NCBI RefSeq assembly: GCF_001982635.1
Contig: NZ_MKFI01000003.1
Span: 558,001 to 622,000, forward strand
DNA from: Bradyrhizobium mercantei
GTDB taxonomy: Bacteria > Pseudomonadota > Alphaproteobacteria > Rhizobiales > Xanthobacteraceae
DNA: 64,000 nucleotides
Reading direction: 5' to 3'
Under the pieces are notes generated by a model. That model searched no databases. It was not told the origin of the DNA and worked only from the letters and a program-made list of their open reading frames with translations. Position 1 is the stretch's first letter. Every line of letters starts with the position of its first letter. The position numbers and the translations under genes were made by a program. Below are positions 16,533-25,788 of this stretch, in pieces.

Positions 16533-17756
16533 ATGGATTGCTCCGAGAGCTTGACGATGCAGGCGACGTCGCGGCGCGCGCTGCTGCTCGGCGGAGCCTC
16601 GTTTGCGGCCTGGGCCTACTTGCCGAAATTCGCGCGCGCGGCCGACGGCCGCGATCCGCGCTTCGTCACCATCATCCTGCGCGGCGCGCTCGATGGCCTT
16701 GCCACGGTTGCGCCGATCGGTGACCCCGATTATGCCGGCCTGCATGGCGCGATCGCGCTCCGCTCCGATGGTCCGAACGCGGCCGTGATGCTCGATCAGT
16801 TTTTCGGCCTGCATCCGGCGATGCCGGAATTTACGCGGATGTACCGCGCCAAGCAGGCCGCGGTGGTCCATGCGGTCGCGACCTCGTATCGCGATCGCTC
16901 GCATTTCGACGGCCAGGATGTGCTGGAGAGCGGCTTCCCCGGTCCCGGCCGCGTGCAGTCCGGCTGGCTCAACCGCGCGCTCGAGGCATTGCCGAAGGGC
17001 GAGCGGGTGACGAGCGCGCTTGCGGTCGGCCCGACCACGCCGCTGGTGCTGCGTGGCGCGGCGCCAACGGTCGGCTGGGCCCCGACCGCGCTGCCACAGG
17101 CCGCCGACGACACCGCGATGCGGCTGCTCGATCTCTATCAGCATCGCGATCCGACGCTGGCGAGCGCGCTGACCCAGGGCTTGCAGCTCGAGAAGCAGGC
17201 GCAGGGCGACGAGATGAAGCCGAAGCCCGGCGGAGGCGGTGCGGCGGCGATGCGGCTGGTGGCGCGCGGCGCCGCCAAATTGATGGCGGCCGATGACGGT
17301 CCGCGGATCGGCGCGCTCGCCTTCGACGGCTGGGATACGCATGCCAATGAAGGCGGGCCGGTCGGCCGGCTGGCGCAGCTGCTCGGCGGTCTCGATGGGG
17401 CGCTGGCGGAATTCCAGAGTGGCCTCGGCGCGCGCTGGCGCGACACCGTGATCGTGGTTGCCACCGAGTTCGGCCGCACCGCGCGCATCAACGGCACCGA
17501 GGGCACCGACCACGGCACCGGCACCATCGCGCTGCTCGCCGGCGGCGCGGTCAATGGCGGCCGGATGATCACCGACTGGCCCGGCCTGAAGCCGGCCAAT
17601 CTCTACCAGGCCCGCGACCTCGCCCCGACCACCGACCTTCGCGCCGTCATCAAGGGCGTGCTGCACGACCAGTTCGGCCTCGGCGAGCGCGTGCTGGCCG
17701 ACACGGTGTTTCCGGACAGCGCCCCGGTGAAGCCGATGAAGGGGCTGGTGGTGTAA
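16533..17756 (+). CDS. DUF1501-family Tat-exported protein
   Basis: A 407-residue protein with a twin-arginine signal (SRRALLLGGASFAAWAYLP) followed by the DUF1501 domain: FVTIILRGALDGLATVAP, the motif YRDRSHFDGQDVLESG, DGWDTHANEGG and VATEFGRTARINGTEGTDHG. The pattern of Asp, His and Thr residues is like the alkaline phosphatase/sulfatase fold, so a metal-dependent hydrolase is a fair guess. ATG 16533 is preferred over 16527 because GAGGAG lies 6 bases ahead. It forms an operon with the DUF1800 gene. Export of the pair could be shared, with only this one carrying the signal. Confidence 0.92.
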   Translation: MDCSESLTMQATSRRALLLGGASFAAWAYLPKFARAADGRDPRFVTIILRGALDGLATVAPIGDPDYAGLHGAIALRSDGPNAAVMLDQFFGLHPAMPEFTRMYRAKQAAVVHAVATSYRDRSHFDGQDVLESGFPGPGRVQSGWLNRALEALPKGERVTSALAVGPTTPLVLRGAAPTVGWAPTALPQAADDTAMRLLDLYQHRDPTLASALTQGLQLEKQAQGDEMKPKPGGGGAAAMRLVARGAAKLMAADDGPRIGALAFDGWDTHANEGGPVGRLAQLLGGLDGALAEFQSGLGARWRDTVIVVATEFGRTARINGTEGTDHGTGTIALLAGGAVNGGRMITDWPGLKPANLYQARDLAPTTDLRAVIKGVLHDQFGLGERVLADTVFPDSAPVKPMKGLVV

Positions 17757-17775
17757 GCGCCAACCCCAATCACTG

Positions 17776-17907
17776 CGTCGTCCCGGCCAAGCGAAGCGCG
17801 AGCCGGGACCCATAACCACCGAACGAATTTACTCGAGAACGCTGGGGCCACAGCATGGCGTCCAACTACGCCCTGTGGTTATGGGTCCCTGCTTCCGCAG
17901 GGACGAC
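17776..17907. repeat. Palindromic repeat, family B (GGGACCCATAACCAC type)
   Basis: An inverted repeat with CGTCGTCCCGG and GGGACCCATAACCAC on the left and GTGGTTATGGGTCCC then GGGACGAC on the right, around a central region of about 60 bases. A second copy is at 33287-33430. It lies between the convergent DUF1501 and aldo/keto reductase genes. Confidence 0.88.
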
Positions 17908-17936
17908 AGTTGTGACTGTGGCTTCAGCGGAGCCTA

Positions 17937-18875
17937 CTACTTCGTAATCCCGTCGATCTCCGCCATCTCCTCCGCAGTCAGCTTCCAGCCGATTGCCTTG
18001 ACGTTCTGCTCGACCTGCTCGACCCGCGTCGCGCCGGCGATGACGCTTGAGACTTGCGGGCGCGCGGCGAGCCAGGAGAAGGCGAGCTCGAGCATGGTGT
18101 GACCGCGCTCGCCGGCGAAGGCTTGCAGCTTCTCGACGATGTCCTCGTTGCGCGGGGTGACGTAGCGATCCTTCAGCGCCGGCGCCTTGGCGAAGCGGGT
18201 GTCGGCGGGCGCGGCGGCGCCGCGCTGGTATTTTCCGGTGAGGAGACCGCTGGCGAGCGGGAAGAACGGCAGCAGGCCGAGATTGTATTGCTGCGCCGCC
18301 GGCAGCAGGTCCTTCTCGATGCCGCGCACCACGAGGCTGTATTCGTCCTGGCAGGACACGAAGCGGTTCAGGTTCATCTGACGCGCGACGTATTCGGCTT
18401 CCGCGATCCGCCACGCCGGGAAGTTGGAGTTGCCGATGTAGCGCACCTTGCCCTGGTGCACGAGATCGTCGAGCGCGCGCAGCGTTTCGTCGATCGGGGT
18501 CAGCGGATCGTAATCGTGCTGCTGGTAGAGATCGATGTAGTCGGTCTTCAGCCGCGTCAGGCTCGCTTCGACCGCCGACATGATGTAGCGCCGCGAGGCA
18601 CCCTGCTTGGTGCCGTCGGTCGCCATCGGCTTGGAGAATTTGGTGGCGAGCACGATGTCCTTGCGGCGGTCGCCCAGCACGGTGCCGAGCACGGTTTCCG
18701 AGCCGCCCATGCCCGCATAGATGTCGGCGGTGTCGAACAGGGTGATGCCGAGATCGATCGCCTTGTGGATCACCTTGCGGGAGGTTTCGAGATCAGTGCG
18801 CTGGCCGAAATTGTTGCAGCCGATGCCGACCGCGGACACGCGCAGGCCGGAGCCGCCGAGATTACGAATTTCCAT
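17937..18875 (-). CDS. Aldo/keto reductase
   Basis: A 312-residue NADPH-dependent oxidoreductase of the AKR superfamily (TIM barrel). The catalytic tetrad is visible: Asp in LFDTADIYAGMG, Tyr of the same motif, Lys in VLATKFSKP and His in LYQQHDYDP. Late residues SSVIAGATRVEQVEQN form the cofactor phosphate site. It reduces aldehydes and ketones to alcohols; the sequence is close to the YajO/Tas-like general stress group. It is a single gene convergent with DUF1501 and followed by repeat B. Confidence 0.94.
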   Translation of the reverse strand: MEIRNLGGSGLRVSAVGIGCNNFGQRTDLETSRKVIHKAIDLGITLFDTADIYAGMGGSETVLGTVLGDRRKDIVLATKFSKPMATDGTKQGASRRYIMSAVEASLTRLKTDYIDLYQQHDYDPLTPIDETLRALDDLVHQGKVRYIGNSNFPAWRIAEAEYVARQMNLNRFVSCQDEYSLVVRGIEKDLLPAAQQYNLGLLPFFPLASGLLTGKYQRGAAAPADTRFAKAPALKDRYVTPRNEDIVEKLQAFAGERGHTMLELAFSWLAARPQVSSVIAGATRVEQVEQNVKAIGWKLTAEEMAEIDGITK

Positions 18876-18995
18876 GAGACGATCCTGTGGGATAGGCGAG
18901 GGAGCGTGCGGATTGTGACGCGCACGCCGCGGCGCGGCAAGGTGCTGCCCTACCGCCGATCATGCATGGCAATGTTGCGAAAAAGGAAACGTCGC

Positions 18996-19040
18996 AAAAA
19001 AAGCGGTCCCGGTCAGACGCGGCGACTGACGGGGACCGCT
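18996..19040 (-). terminator. Rho-independent terminator of the GNAT gene
   Basis: On the minus strand an arm AGCGGTCCCCGTCAG (19040-19026) and its partner CTGACCGGGACCGCT (19016-19002) form a 15-base stem with one mismatch and a 9-base loop, directly followed by a run of seven T (19002-18996). It lies about 110 bases after the acetyltransferase stop. Confidence 0.85.
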
Positions 19041-19151
19041 CGGGGCGAAGATCTGAGACGGGGGGCCTGATCTTACGCGAGCGGAAGCGTAGCGGGGCTT
19101 TGTAACGCGGCGGTGACACCTCTGTGCAATCCACAGGCCGCGACTGCGCGC

Positions 19152-19613
19152 TCAGAGAATCTTGCGATAGATGACGAAGCCGGGCCTGTCCGCGACCTTG
19201 TCATAAAGCTGCATCGCGGTGTGATTGGTCTCGTGCGTTTGCCAGTAGACGCGTGGCGAGCCAACAAGCCTGGCCTGCGTGTAGACGCCGTTGATCAAGG
19301 CGCGGCCGACGCCCTTGCCGCGCGCGGCTTCGCTGGTGAACAGATCCTGCAGATAGCAGGTCGGCGCGATCGCCGTGGTCGAGCGGTGAAACAGATAGTG
19401 CGTCAGCCCGAGCAGCCTGCCGCCGGCGTCGGCGACCAGCGCATGCACCGGCTCATAGGCGTCGAAGAAACGCTCCCACGTCATTGCGGTGATCTCGGGT
19501 GCGAGCGCGGTTGGCCCTGAACGTTCGTAAAAGGCGTTGTAGCCGTCCCACAGCGGAAGCCACTGGGCGTAGTCGTCGCGCGTGACGAAGCGGATGGTGA
19601 CGTCGTCGGACAT
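19152..19613 (-). CDS. GNAT-family N-acetyltransferase
   Basis: A 153-residue acetyltransferase. The acetyl-CoA pyrophosphate loop is ARGKGVGRALI (the Q/RxxGxG/A motif), preceded by strand 4 CYLQDLFTSEAA and followed by NHTAMQLYDKVADRPGF, a typical end of the fold. The acceptor is unknown. The stop is followed by a strong terminator at 18996-19040, which marks it as the last gene of a unit, and the gap of about 50 bases ahead to the repeat at 19674 suggests its own promoter. Confidence 0.92.
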   Translation of the reverse strand: MSDDVTIRFVTRDDYAQWLPLWDGYNAFYERSGPTALAPEITAMTWERFFDAYEPVHALVADAGGRLLGLTHYLFHRSTTAIAPTCYLQDLFTSEAARGKGVGRALINGVYTQARLVGSPRVYWQTHETNHTAMQLYDKVADRPGFVIYRKIL

Positions 19614-19673
19614 GAATGATCCCTGGATGATCCCGCGTTACGCGATGTCTGCGCATCGCCTCGCAAGGTTCTA

Positions 19674-19721
19674 GAGCATGATCCGGAAAAGTGTGAAGCG
19701 TTTTCCGAAAAGATCATGCTC
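19674..19721. repeat. Palindromic repeat, family F (GAGCATGATCCGG type)
   Basis: A 48-base inverted repeat: GAGCATGAT and GGAAAA on the left, TTTTCC and ATCATGCTC on the right. This short form is known to be very abundant in Bradyrhizobium and relatives; here it occurs once. It lies between the acetyltransferase and the PAS gene. Confidence 0.8.
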
Positions 19722-19769
19722 AAACTGACGTCGCAGTCGTGGGGGATCAATTGCGAACGAGGTCGCGCC

Positions 19770-20585
19770 TCACTCGGCGGCGCGCAGCAGCCGCGCCAGA
19801 TGGCCTCCGCGCCCGGCGCGCTGCGCCCGGTATTCGTCGGCCTTCGCGGGATCGTCGGTGTGGCGCACGAGGTCAGTCACCGGCGTGTAGCTCAGCATGC
19901 GGCCGCCGTCGGGCAGCGCCGTGCAGCTGAAGCGCAGCACCTGGCCGTCGGCGAGGTTGAGGTTGATCGGCGTGGAATCGCCGGATCGCATCATCTCGAT
20001 GCGCTTGGTGACGAACGCGCTGAGTTCGTCTTCCGGCAGTTCATAGGCGCCGGTGTCGCGGCCATGATACATCAGCGCGACGAAGGGCGGCTTGCTGTCG
20101 GCCTGCGCGTCGGACAGCGCGAAATAGTCGCGGAAGGCGCGGTTGATGAATTCGGCGCGGGTGTCGGCGTCGAGCAGCACGATGCCGATGTCGACCTGGT
20201 CGAGTGCGGCGGCGAGCCGCTCCGCGGTGGCGTGATGCTGCTGGTCCGCGGCAAAGGCGTCGATCCATTTCTGCCGCAGCATTCCGGTGATCAGGGCGGT
20301 GCCGGCCGTGGTCGCCGCCAGCATCAGCATCCGCGCGACGTCGGCTGCGTCATAACCGGGTAGCGCGCGATGATCGAGGAAGAACAGCGCCGAGGCGGCT
20401 ACCGCGATCGCGGCGGAGATCAGCCCGGAGGTGATGCCGCTGATCGAGCTCGCAAGCGCCACGATGCAGACGAACAGCGGCGCGGGATTGGGGACGGCGA
20501 CGATGAGGCGATCGATCACGAAGGCGGCAAGCGCCGTGATCGCCGTCAAGGCCGGACCTGAAATTGCACGCCAGTCGAACCGCAT
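19770..20585 (-). CDS. Membrane PAS-domain sensor without a kinase
   Basis: A 271-residue protein. The first 120 residues hold three or four membrane segments (ALTAITALAAFVIDRLIVAV; PLFVCIVALASSISGITSGL; ISAAIAVAASALFFLDH) like the DUF4118 sensor domain. A short linker and a PAS domain follow (AALDQVDIGIVLLDADTRAE to LSYTPVTDLV). There is no histidine kinase, GGDEF or other output domain, so it may act through a partner. The ATG at 20585 is preferred to a longer start. The neighbours give no pathway clue. Confidence 0.8.
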   Translation of the reverse strand: MRFDWRAISGPALTAITALAAFVIDRLIVAVPNPAPLFVCIVALASSISGITSGLISAAIAVAASALFFLDHRALPGYDAADVARMLMLAATTAGTALITGMLRQKWIDAFAADQQHHATAERLAAALDQVDIGIVLLDADTRAEFINRAFRDYFALSDAQADSKPPFVALMYHGRDTGAYELPEDELSAFVTKRIEMMRSGDSTPINLNLADGQVLRFSCTALPDGGRMLSYTPVTDLVRHTDDPAKADEYRAQRAGRGGHLARLLRAAE

Positions 20586-20796
20586 GCCCGTTCTCGCTGT
20601 CTGTCGAACAAACGATAAAGCGGTAGTTTGACGACAGGCCCGCAACGGCGCCGGGATTTCCGTCCCGACCGTTAAGCCGGCCTTGCCCGGGCCGGACGAG
20701 CTTTCGCTGCTTTCAAATCAAATGCTATGCAGACCGGAATGGAACCCGGTTTCGTGCCTGCGGGTTACCGCGTGCTTTGCTTTCACGAGGACATCG

Positions 20797-21150
20797 ATGC
20801 CCGCCATTTCGCCTTCGCTTCTGCCTATCCTGATGCTGTTTGCCTCGAACGTCTTCATGACCTTCGCCTGGTACGGCCATCTCAAGTTCAAGGATCATTC
20901 GCTCCCCCTCGTCATCATGGTGAGTTGGGGCATCGCCTTCTTCGAATACTGGCTGGCGGTGCCGGCCAATCGCTGGGGCAGCGAGGTCTATAACGCAGCG
21001 CAGCTCAAGACCATGCAGGAGGTGATCACGCTGGTCGTGTTCGCCGGCTTCTCGGTGCTGTATCTGAAGGAGCCGCTGGGCTGGAATCATGCGCTCGGAT
21101 TCGCCTTCATCGCCGCCGGCGCGTTCTTCATCTTCCACAAATGGAGTTAA
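20797..21150 (+). CDS. DUF486 (DMT superfamily) membrane protein
   Basis: A 117-residue integral membrane protein with four predicted helices: LPILMLFASNVFMTFAWYGH, then LVIMVSWGIAFFEYWLAVP, VITLVVFAGFSVLYLKEPLG and GFAFIAAGAFFIF. The sequence fits the DUF486 family, a short relative of the drug/metabolite transporters, with the characteristic YGHLKF and VPANRWG motifs. Function unknown. The ATG at 20797 follows ACGAGG. It converges with two very small genes that follow on the other strand. Confidence 0.88.
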   Translation: MPAISPSLLPILMLFASNVFMTFAWYGHLKFKDHSLPLVIMVSWGIAFFEYWLAVPANRWGSEVYNAAQLKTMQEVITLVVFAGFSVLYLKEPLGWNHALGFAFIAAGAFFIFHKWS

Positions 21151-21165
21151 GGCGCGCGAAGCGCC

Positions 21166-21321
21166 TTAATGGTGCGGAGCCGGCTTGGCGGCCGGCGTCG
21201 TGACATGCGCGGGGTGGGCGCGGTCTTCGCCCTGCGTGCCGGTCACGATCAACAGCGATGCGGCCAGCAGGATCGCCGCCGACAGCGTCACGGTCACCAG
21301 TCCGACGGGGGTCTTCATCAT
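21166..21321 (-). CDS. Very small single-pass membrane protein with His-rich tail
   Basis: A 51-residue protein, beginning MMKTPVGLV, with one hydrophobic segment (LVTVTLSAAILLAASLLIV) and a short soluble tail containing several His (AHPAHV, PAPHH). The start is a tandem ATG at 21321/21318. The tail reads as a plausible metal-binding end, and the composition is unlike the Arg/Pro-rich frames around it. It lies on the same strand as the 58-residue gene at 21383 and the glutathione transferase. Confidence 0.55.
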   Translation of the reverse strand: MMKTPVGLVTVTLSAAILLAASLLIVTGTQGEDRAHPAHVTTPAAKPAPHH

Positions 21322-21382
21322 GTCGCGCCGCTGTCTCTCCCGCGCCTTGCCGCGGATAAGGTGCCAAACTGGAATTGCTTGA

Positions 21383-21559
21383 TTACGCCGGGATCGGCGT
21401 TGCCACGCTGATACCGCTCGACAGCACCGTCACGGCGACGACCAGGCACAGCGTCAGCGCGCCAAGCGCGAGCGACGCGGCGATCGCGTTCGTCAGCCGG
21501 GATGATGCCACTGGGGCAGGGCGGCCATGGAAGCCTGCCGTGCCGGACCACCGTCTCAT
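21383..21559 (-). CDS. Very small single-pass membrane protein
   Basis: A 58-residue protein with one clear hydrophobic segment (LALGALTLCLVVAVTVLSSG) after a basic, Ser/Arg-rich start (MRRWSGTAG). GAGGG lies ahead of the ATG. It is in the same direction as the 51-residue protein just downstream (62 bases between them), so the pair may be one unit. No family is recognised. Confidence 0.55.
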   Translation of the reverse strand: MRRWSGTAGFHGRPAPVASSRLTNAIAASLALGALTLCLVVAVTVLSSGISVATPIPA

Positions 21560-21739
21560 GGTCTAAATCCCTCAGGCCGCGAGCGAATCACTCGCGACAT
21601 CCGAGCAAATCTGCCCATCGTCACAGGCAAGATTGCGGCGGCGGAGCACGCCGAAAACGGCCAAAATACGGCACCAATGGCAGTTTTGCCCGTTATTTAG
21701 GCAGTTTCCCCGTTATTCCCGATATTCAGACCCTGATGG

Positions 21740-22393
21740 TCAGAGGCCTGCCACCAGGCGGGCCTCTGGCTCGGCCTCGGGACCCGGCTGCCAATCCATC
21801 GAGACGAATCCGGGCGCCTGCTCGACCCGCTTCAACCAGGCCCGGATCGACGGGAAGGTCGCCAGGTCGAAGTCGCAGCGGTCGGCGACGTGGGTGTAGC
21901 CGTAGAGGGCGATGTCGGCGACGGTGAGCTGCCCGGCGGCGAAATAGGCGTGCTCCTTGAGGTGATTTTCCATCACCTGCAACGCCGCGTAGCCGCGCTC
22001 CATCCAGTCCTCCAGCGCGTGGGTCTGCAGGTCGCGCCCGCCCTTGACCAGCGACAGCCAGAAATAGGCAGCGCCGATATTCGGCTCCAGCGCATGCTGC
22101 TCGAAGAACATCCATTGCAGCGCCTCGGCGCGCTCGATCCGCGACTCCGGCGCCAGCGGCGTGCCGATCGCAACGTACCAGAGGATGGCGTTGGACTCGG
22201 CGAGATAGCGGCCGTCGGCGACCTCGAGCAACGGCACCTGGCCGCTCGGATTCTTGGCCAGGAATTCCGGGGTGCGGCTCTCGCCGCTCAGGATGTCGAT
22301 CTCGATCGCCTCGTACGGCGTGTTCAGCACCGCAAGCGCCAGCCGGACCTTGTAGCTGTTGCCGGAGCGCTGCATCGAATAAAGCTTGTACAT
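21740..22393 (-). CDS. Glutathione S-transferase family protein
   Basis: A 217-residue cytosolic transferase. The N-domain begins YKLYSMQRSGNSYKVRLAL, with the cis-Pro in PSGQVPLLEV and the gamma-glutamyl site in ESNAILWYVA; the helical C-domain follows with LTVADIALYGYTHVA, the conserved N-capping box. The ATG at 22393 places the fold at the start; a longer version would carry a Cys/His-rich leader with no family match. It is on the opposite strand to the aminotransferase, with a 650-base gap. Confidence 0.92.
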   Translation of the reverse strand: MYKLYSMQRSGNSYKVRLALAVLNTPYEAIEIDILSGESRTPEFLAKNPSGQVPLLEVADGRYLAESNAILWYVAIGTPLAPESRIERAEALQWMFFEQHALEPNIGAAYFWLSLVKGGRDLQTHALEDWMERGYAALQVMENHLKEHAYFAAGQLTVADIALYGYTHVADRCDFDLATFPSIRAWLKRVEQAPGFVSMDWQPGPEAEPEARLVAGL

Positions 22394-24243
<1,850 letters not shown>

Positions 24244-24290
24244 TTCAGTTTCGAACTAGAAAACTTCGAACCGAAGACTTCGTACCAGGC

Positions 24291-24325
24291 AACGCTCTCG
24301 CACCATGTGCGGGAGCGTTTCTGTT
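24291..24325 (+). terminator. Terminator-like hairpin after the aminotransferase
   Basis: AACGCTCTCGCAC (24291-24303) pairs over 13 bases (one G-U) with GTGCGGGAGCGTT (24307-24319) around a 3-base loop, followed by TTCTGTTTG. The T-tract is broken, so termination may be partial. Confidence 0.65.
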
Positions 24326-24524
24326 TGTGTATTCACCTCGCGCGGGCCGGTAAAATCGCAGAGTCAAATCACAAGCCGCTCACCTCACGTGTGTGTGTGC
24401 GAACATCAATGCCACACGCGGGAAGTTTTTACGGCCTCTTTGCGAGCTGCCTTGTTTTGGACACGAGCCTTCCTTTGTGTCCGGCGCACAAATTCCAGTT
24501 CAGTTCACCTTGCGGAGACAGATA

Positions 24525-25049
24525 ATGCGACTTTCGACTCTCACCCTTGCAGCGCTTGCGTTGCTGGCGCCGTTCGCCACCGCCAACGCGGCACCTCAGC
24601 AGGTTCAGGCCGGGGTTCTGCAATGCCAGGGCGGCGAGAATGTCGGCTTCGTCGTCGGCTCTGTTGCCCGCCTCGAGTGCGTGTTCCAGAGCGGCGGCCG
24701 CCGTCCGGAGCCCTATGTTGCGACCGTGAAGCGTATCGGCGTCGACCTCGGCGTCACCGCGACGACCCAGCTCGCCTGGGCCGTGAGCGCGCCGACCACG
24801 CAGCTCCCGCGCGGAGCGCTTGCCGGCAGCTACGGCGGCGTCGGCGTCAACGCCTCGGTCGGCCTCGGTGCCGGCGGTAACTTCCTGTTCGGTGGCCCGA
24901 ACAACGCCTATGCGCTGCAGCCGGTCAGCGTGCAGGGCCAGACCGGCCTCAACGTTGCGGCCGGCATCGCCGGGATCGATCTCGAGCCGGTCGCCGCCGG
25001 TGGTCCGCGTCGTCACCATCGTCACCACCGTCATCATCACCACCACTAA
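24525..25049 (+). CDS. Secreted DUF992 protein with a polyhistidine tail
   Basis: A 174-residue exported protein: signal peptide (LTLAALALLAPFATANAA) then a DUF992 domain, with the motifs QAGVLQCQGGENVGFVVGS, LECVFQSGGR and the repeating Gly-rich strands GSYGGVGVNASVGLGAGGNF, and the closing QPVSVQGQTGLNVAAGI. The last 13 residues are RRHHRHHRHHHHH, a natural polyhistidine end that could bind nickel, zinc or copper; its paralogue at 25306 lacks it. Family function is unknown, with an exported, lipid- or metal-related role often guessed. The ATG at 24525 follows TGCGGAGACAGATA. A clear terminator follows. Confidence 0.88.
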   Translation: MRLSTLTLAALALLAPFATANAAPQQVQAGVLQCQGGENVGFVVGSVARLECVFQSGGRRPEPYVATVKRIGVDLGVTATTQLAWAVSAPTTQLPRGALAGSYGGVGVNASVGLGAGGNFLFGGPNNAYALQPVSVQGQTGLNVAAGIAGIDLEPVAAGGPRRHHRHHRHHHHH

Positions 25050-25070
25050 GTTGGTGGATGTTCGATCTAG

Positions 25071-25099
25071 GAGGCCCGCGAAAGCGGGCCTCTTTTTTT
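25071..25099 (+). terminator. Rho-independent terminator of the DUF992 gene
   Basis: GAGGCCCGC and GCGGGCCTC form a perfect 9-base stem with a GAAA loop, followed by seven T (25093-25099). It lies 21 bases after the stop codon, the clearest terminator of the window. Confidence 0.93.
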
Positions 25100-25232
25100 G
25101 CTCAGTGTTGTTGAATGTCCGTTGCGTGACGGGACTTGTCGCGTGCCATAGCAGCGCCGCAACAGCTCCCAACAATCGGTGGCCGGGCACCGCAAATTCT
25201 GGCTGACCATCGGCTGTTATGGCATAGGATAC

Positions 25233-25260
25233 GAACGGCGCCGCAGACACGGCGCCGTTC
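25233..25260 (+). promoter_or_regulatory. 11-base perfect hairpin in the leader of the second DUF992 gene
   Basis: GAACGGCGCCG (25233-25243) and CGGCGCCGTTC (25250-25260) form a perfect 11-base stem with a 6-base loop, 45 bases before the second DUF992 start. There is no T-run after it. It could be a leader structure or the end of the previous transcript. Confidence 0.45.
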
Positions 25261-25305
25261 TGTTCTCTGCTCGCGTCAATGCCTCTCAGCCGGAGACTCC
25301 CCACC

Positions 25306-25788
25306 ATGCGTCGCTTCACTCTCCTCGCCGGTGCTGCCATCGCCACGCTGACCGCAATCGTTGGCGTCAACGCCCAACAGCCGAGCCAGCGCGTGCAGGT
25401 CGGTGTCCTGGAATGCCGCGGTGGCGCGAGTGTCGGTTTCATCGTCGGTTCCGTGACCCATCTCGGTTGCGTGCTGCGCGCCAACGGCCTGCCTGAGGAT
25501 CGCTACATCGCGACCATCCAGAAGGTCGGCCTTGATCTCGGCATCACCCAGGAATCGGCGCTGGCCTGGGGCGTCTACGCACCAGTGGAGCGGCTCGGGC
25601 CGGGTGCGCTCTCCGGCAACTACGCCGGTGCGCAGGGCAGCGCGACGCTCGGCGTCGGCGTCGGCGGCAATGTGCTGGTCGGTGGCTCCGACAACACCAT
25701 CGCGCTGCAGCCGCTCAGCGTGCAGGGCCAGGTCGGCGTCAACATCGCCGCCGGGCTCGAGAGCCTGGAGCTCCGTCCGGGGCGCTAA
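25306..25788 (+). CDS. Secreted DUF992 protein (paralogue)
   Basis: A 160-residue exported protein: signal peptide (RRFTLLAGAAIATLTAIVG) then a DUF992 domain with QVGVLECRGGASVGFIVGS, LGCVLRANG and the Gly-rich GNYAGAQGSATLGVGVGGNV, closing QPLSVQGQVGVNIAAGLESL. It is clearly a tandem duplicate of the 24525 gene, without the polyhistidine tail. The stop overlaps that of the epoxide-hydrolase-like gene on the other strand by 4 bases, so the two transcripts meet end to end. Confidence 0.9.
   Translation: MRRFTLLAGAAIATLTAIVGVNAQQPSQRVQVGVLECRGGASVGFIVGSVTHLGCVLRANGLPEDRYIATIQKVGLDLGITQESALAWGVYAPVERLGPGALSGNYAGAQGSATLGVGVGGNVLVGGSDNTIALQPLSVQGQVGVNIAAGLESLELRPGR

Noticed and set aside
16239..17819. 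A 526-codon frame antisense to the DUF1800/DUF1501 pair
   Set aside because: No family pattern; it spans the junction of two genuine genes and part of a repeat. Composition is typical of a shadow frame.
24393..24524. An upstream extension of the DUF992 gene by 44 residues
   Set aside because: It would place the signal peptide in the middle of the protein. The ATG at 24525 has a ribosome-binding site and begins the signal peptide.
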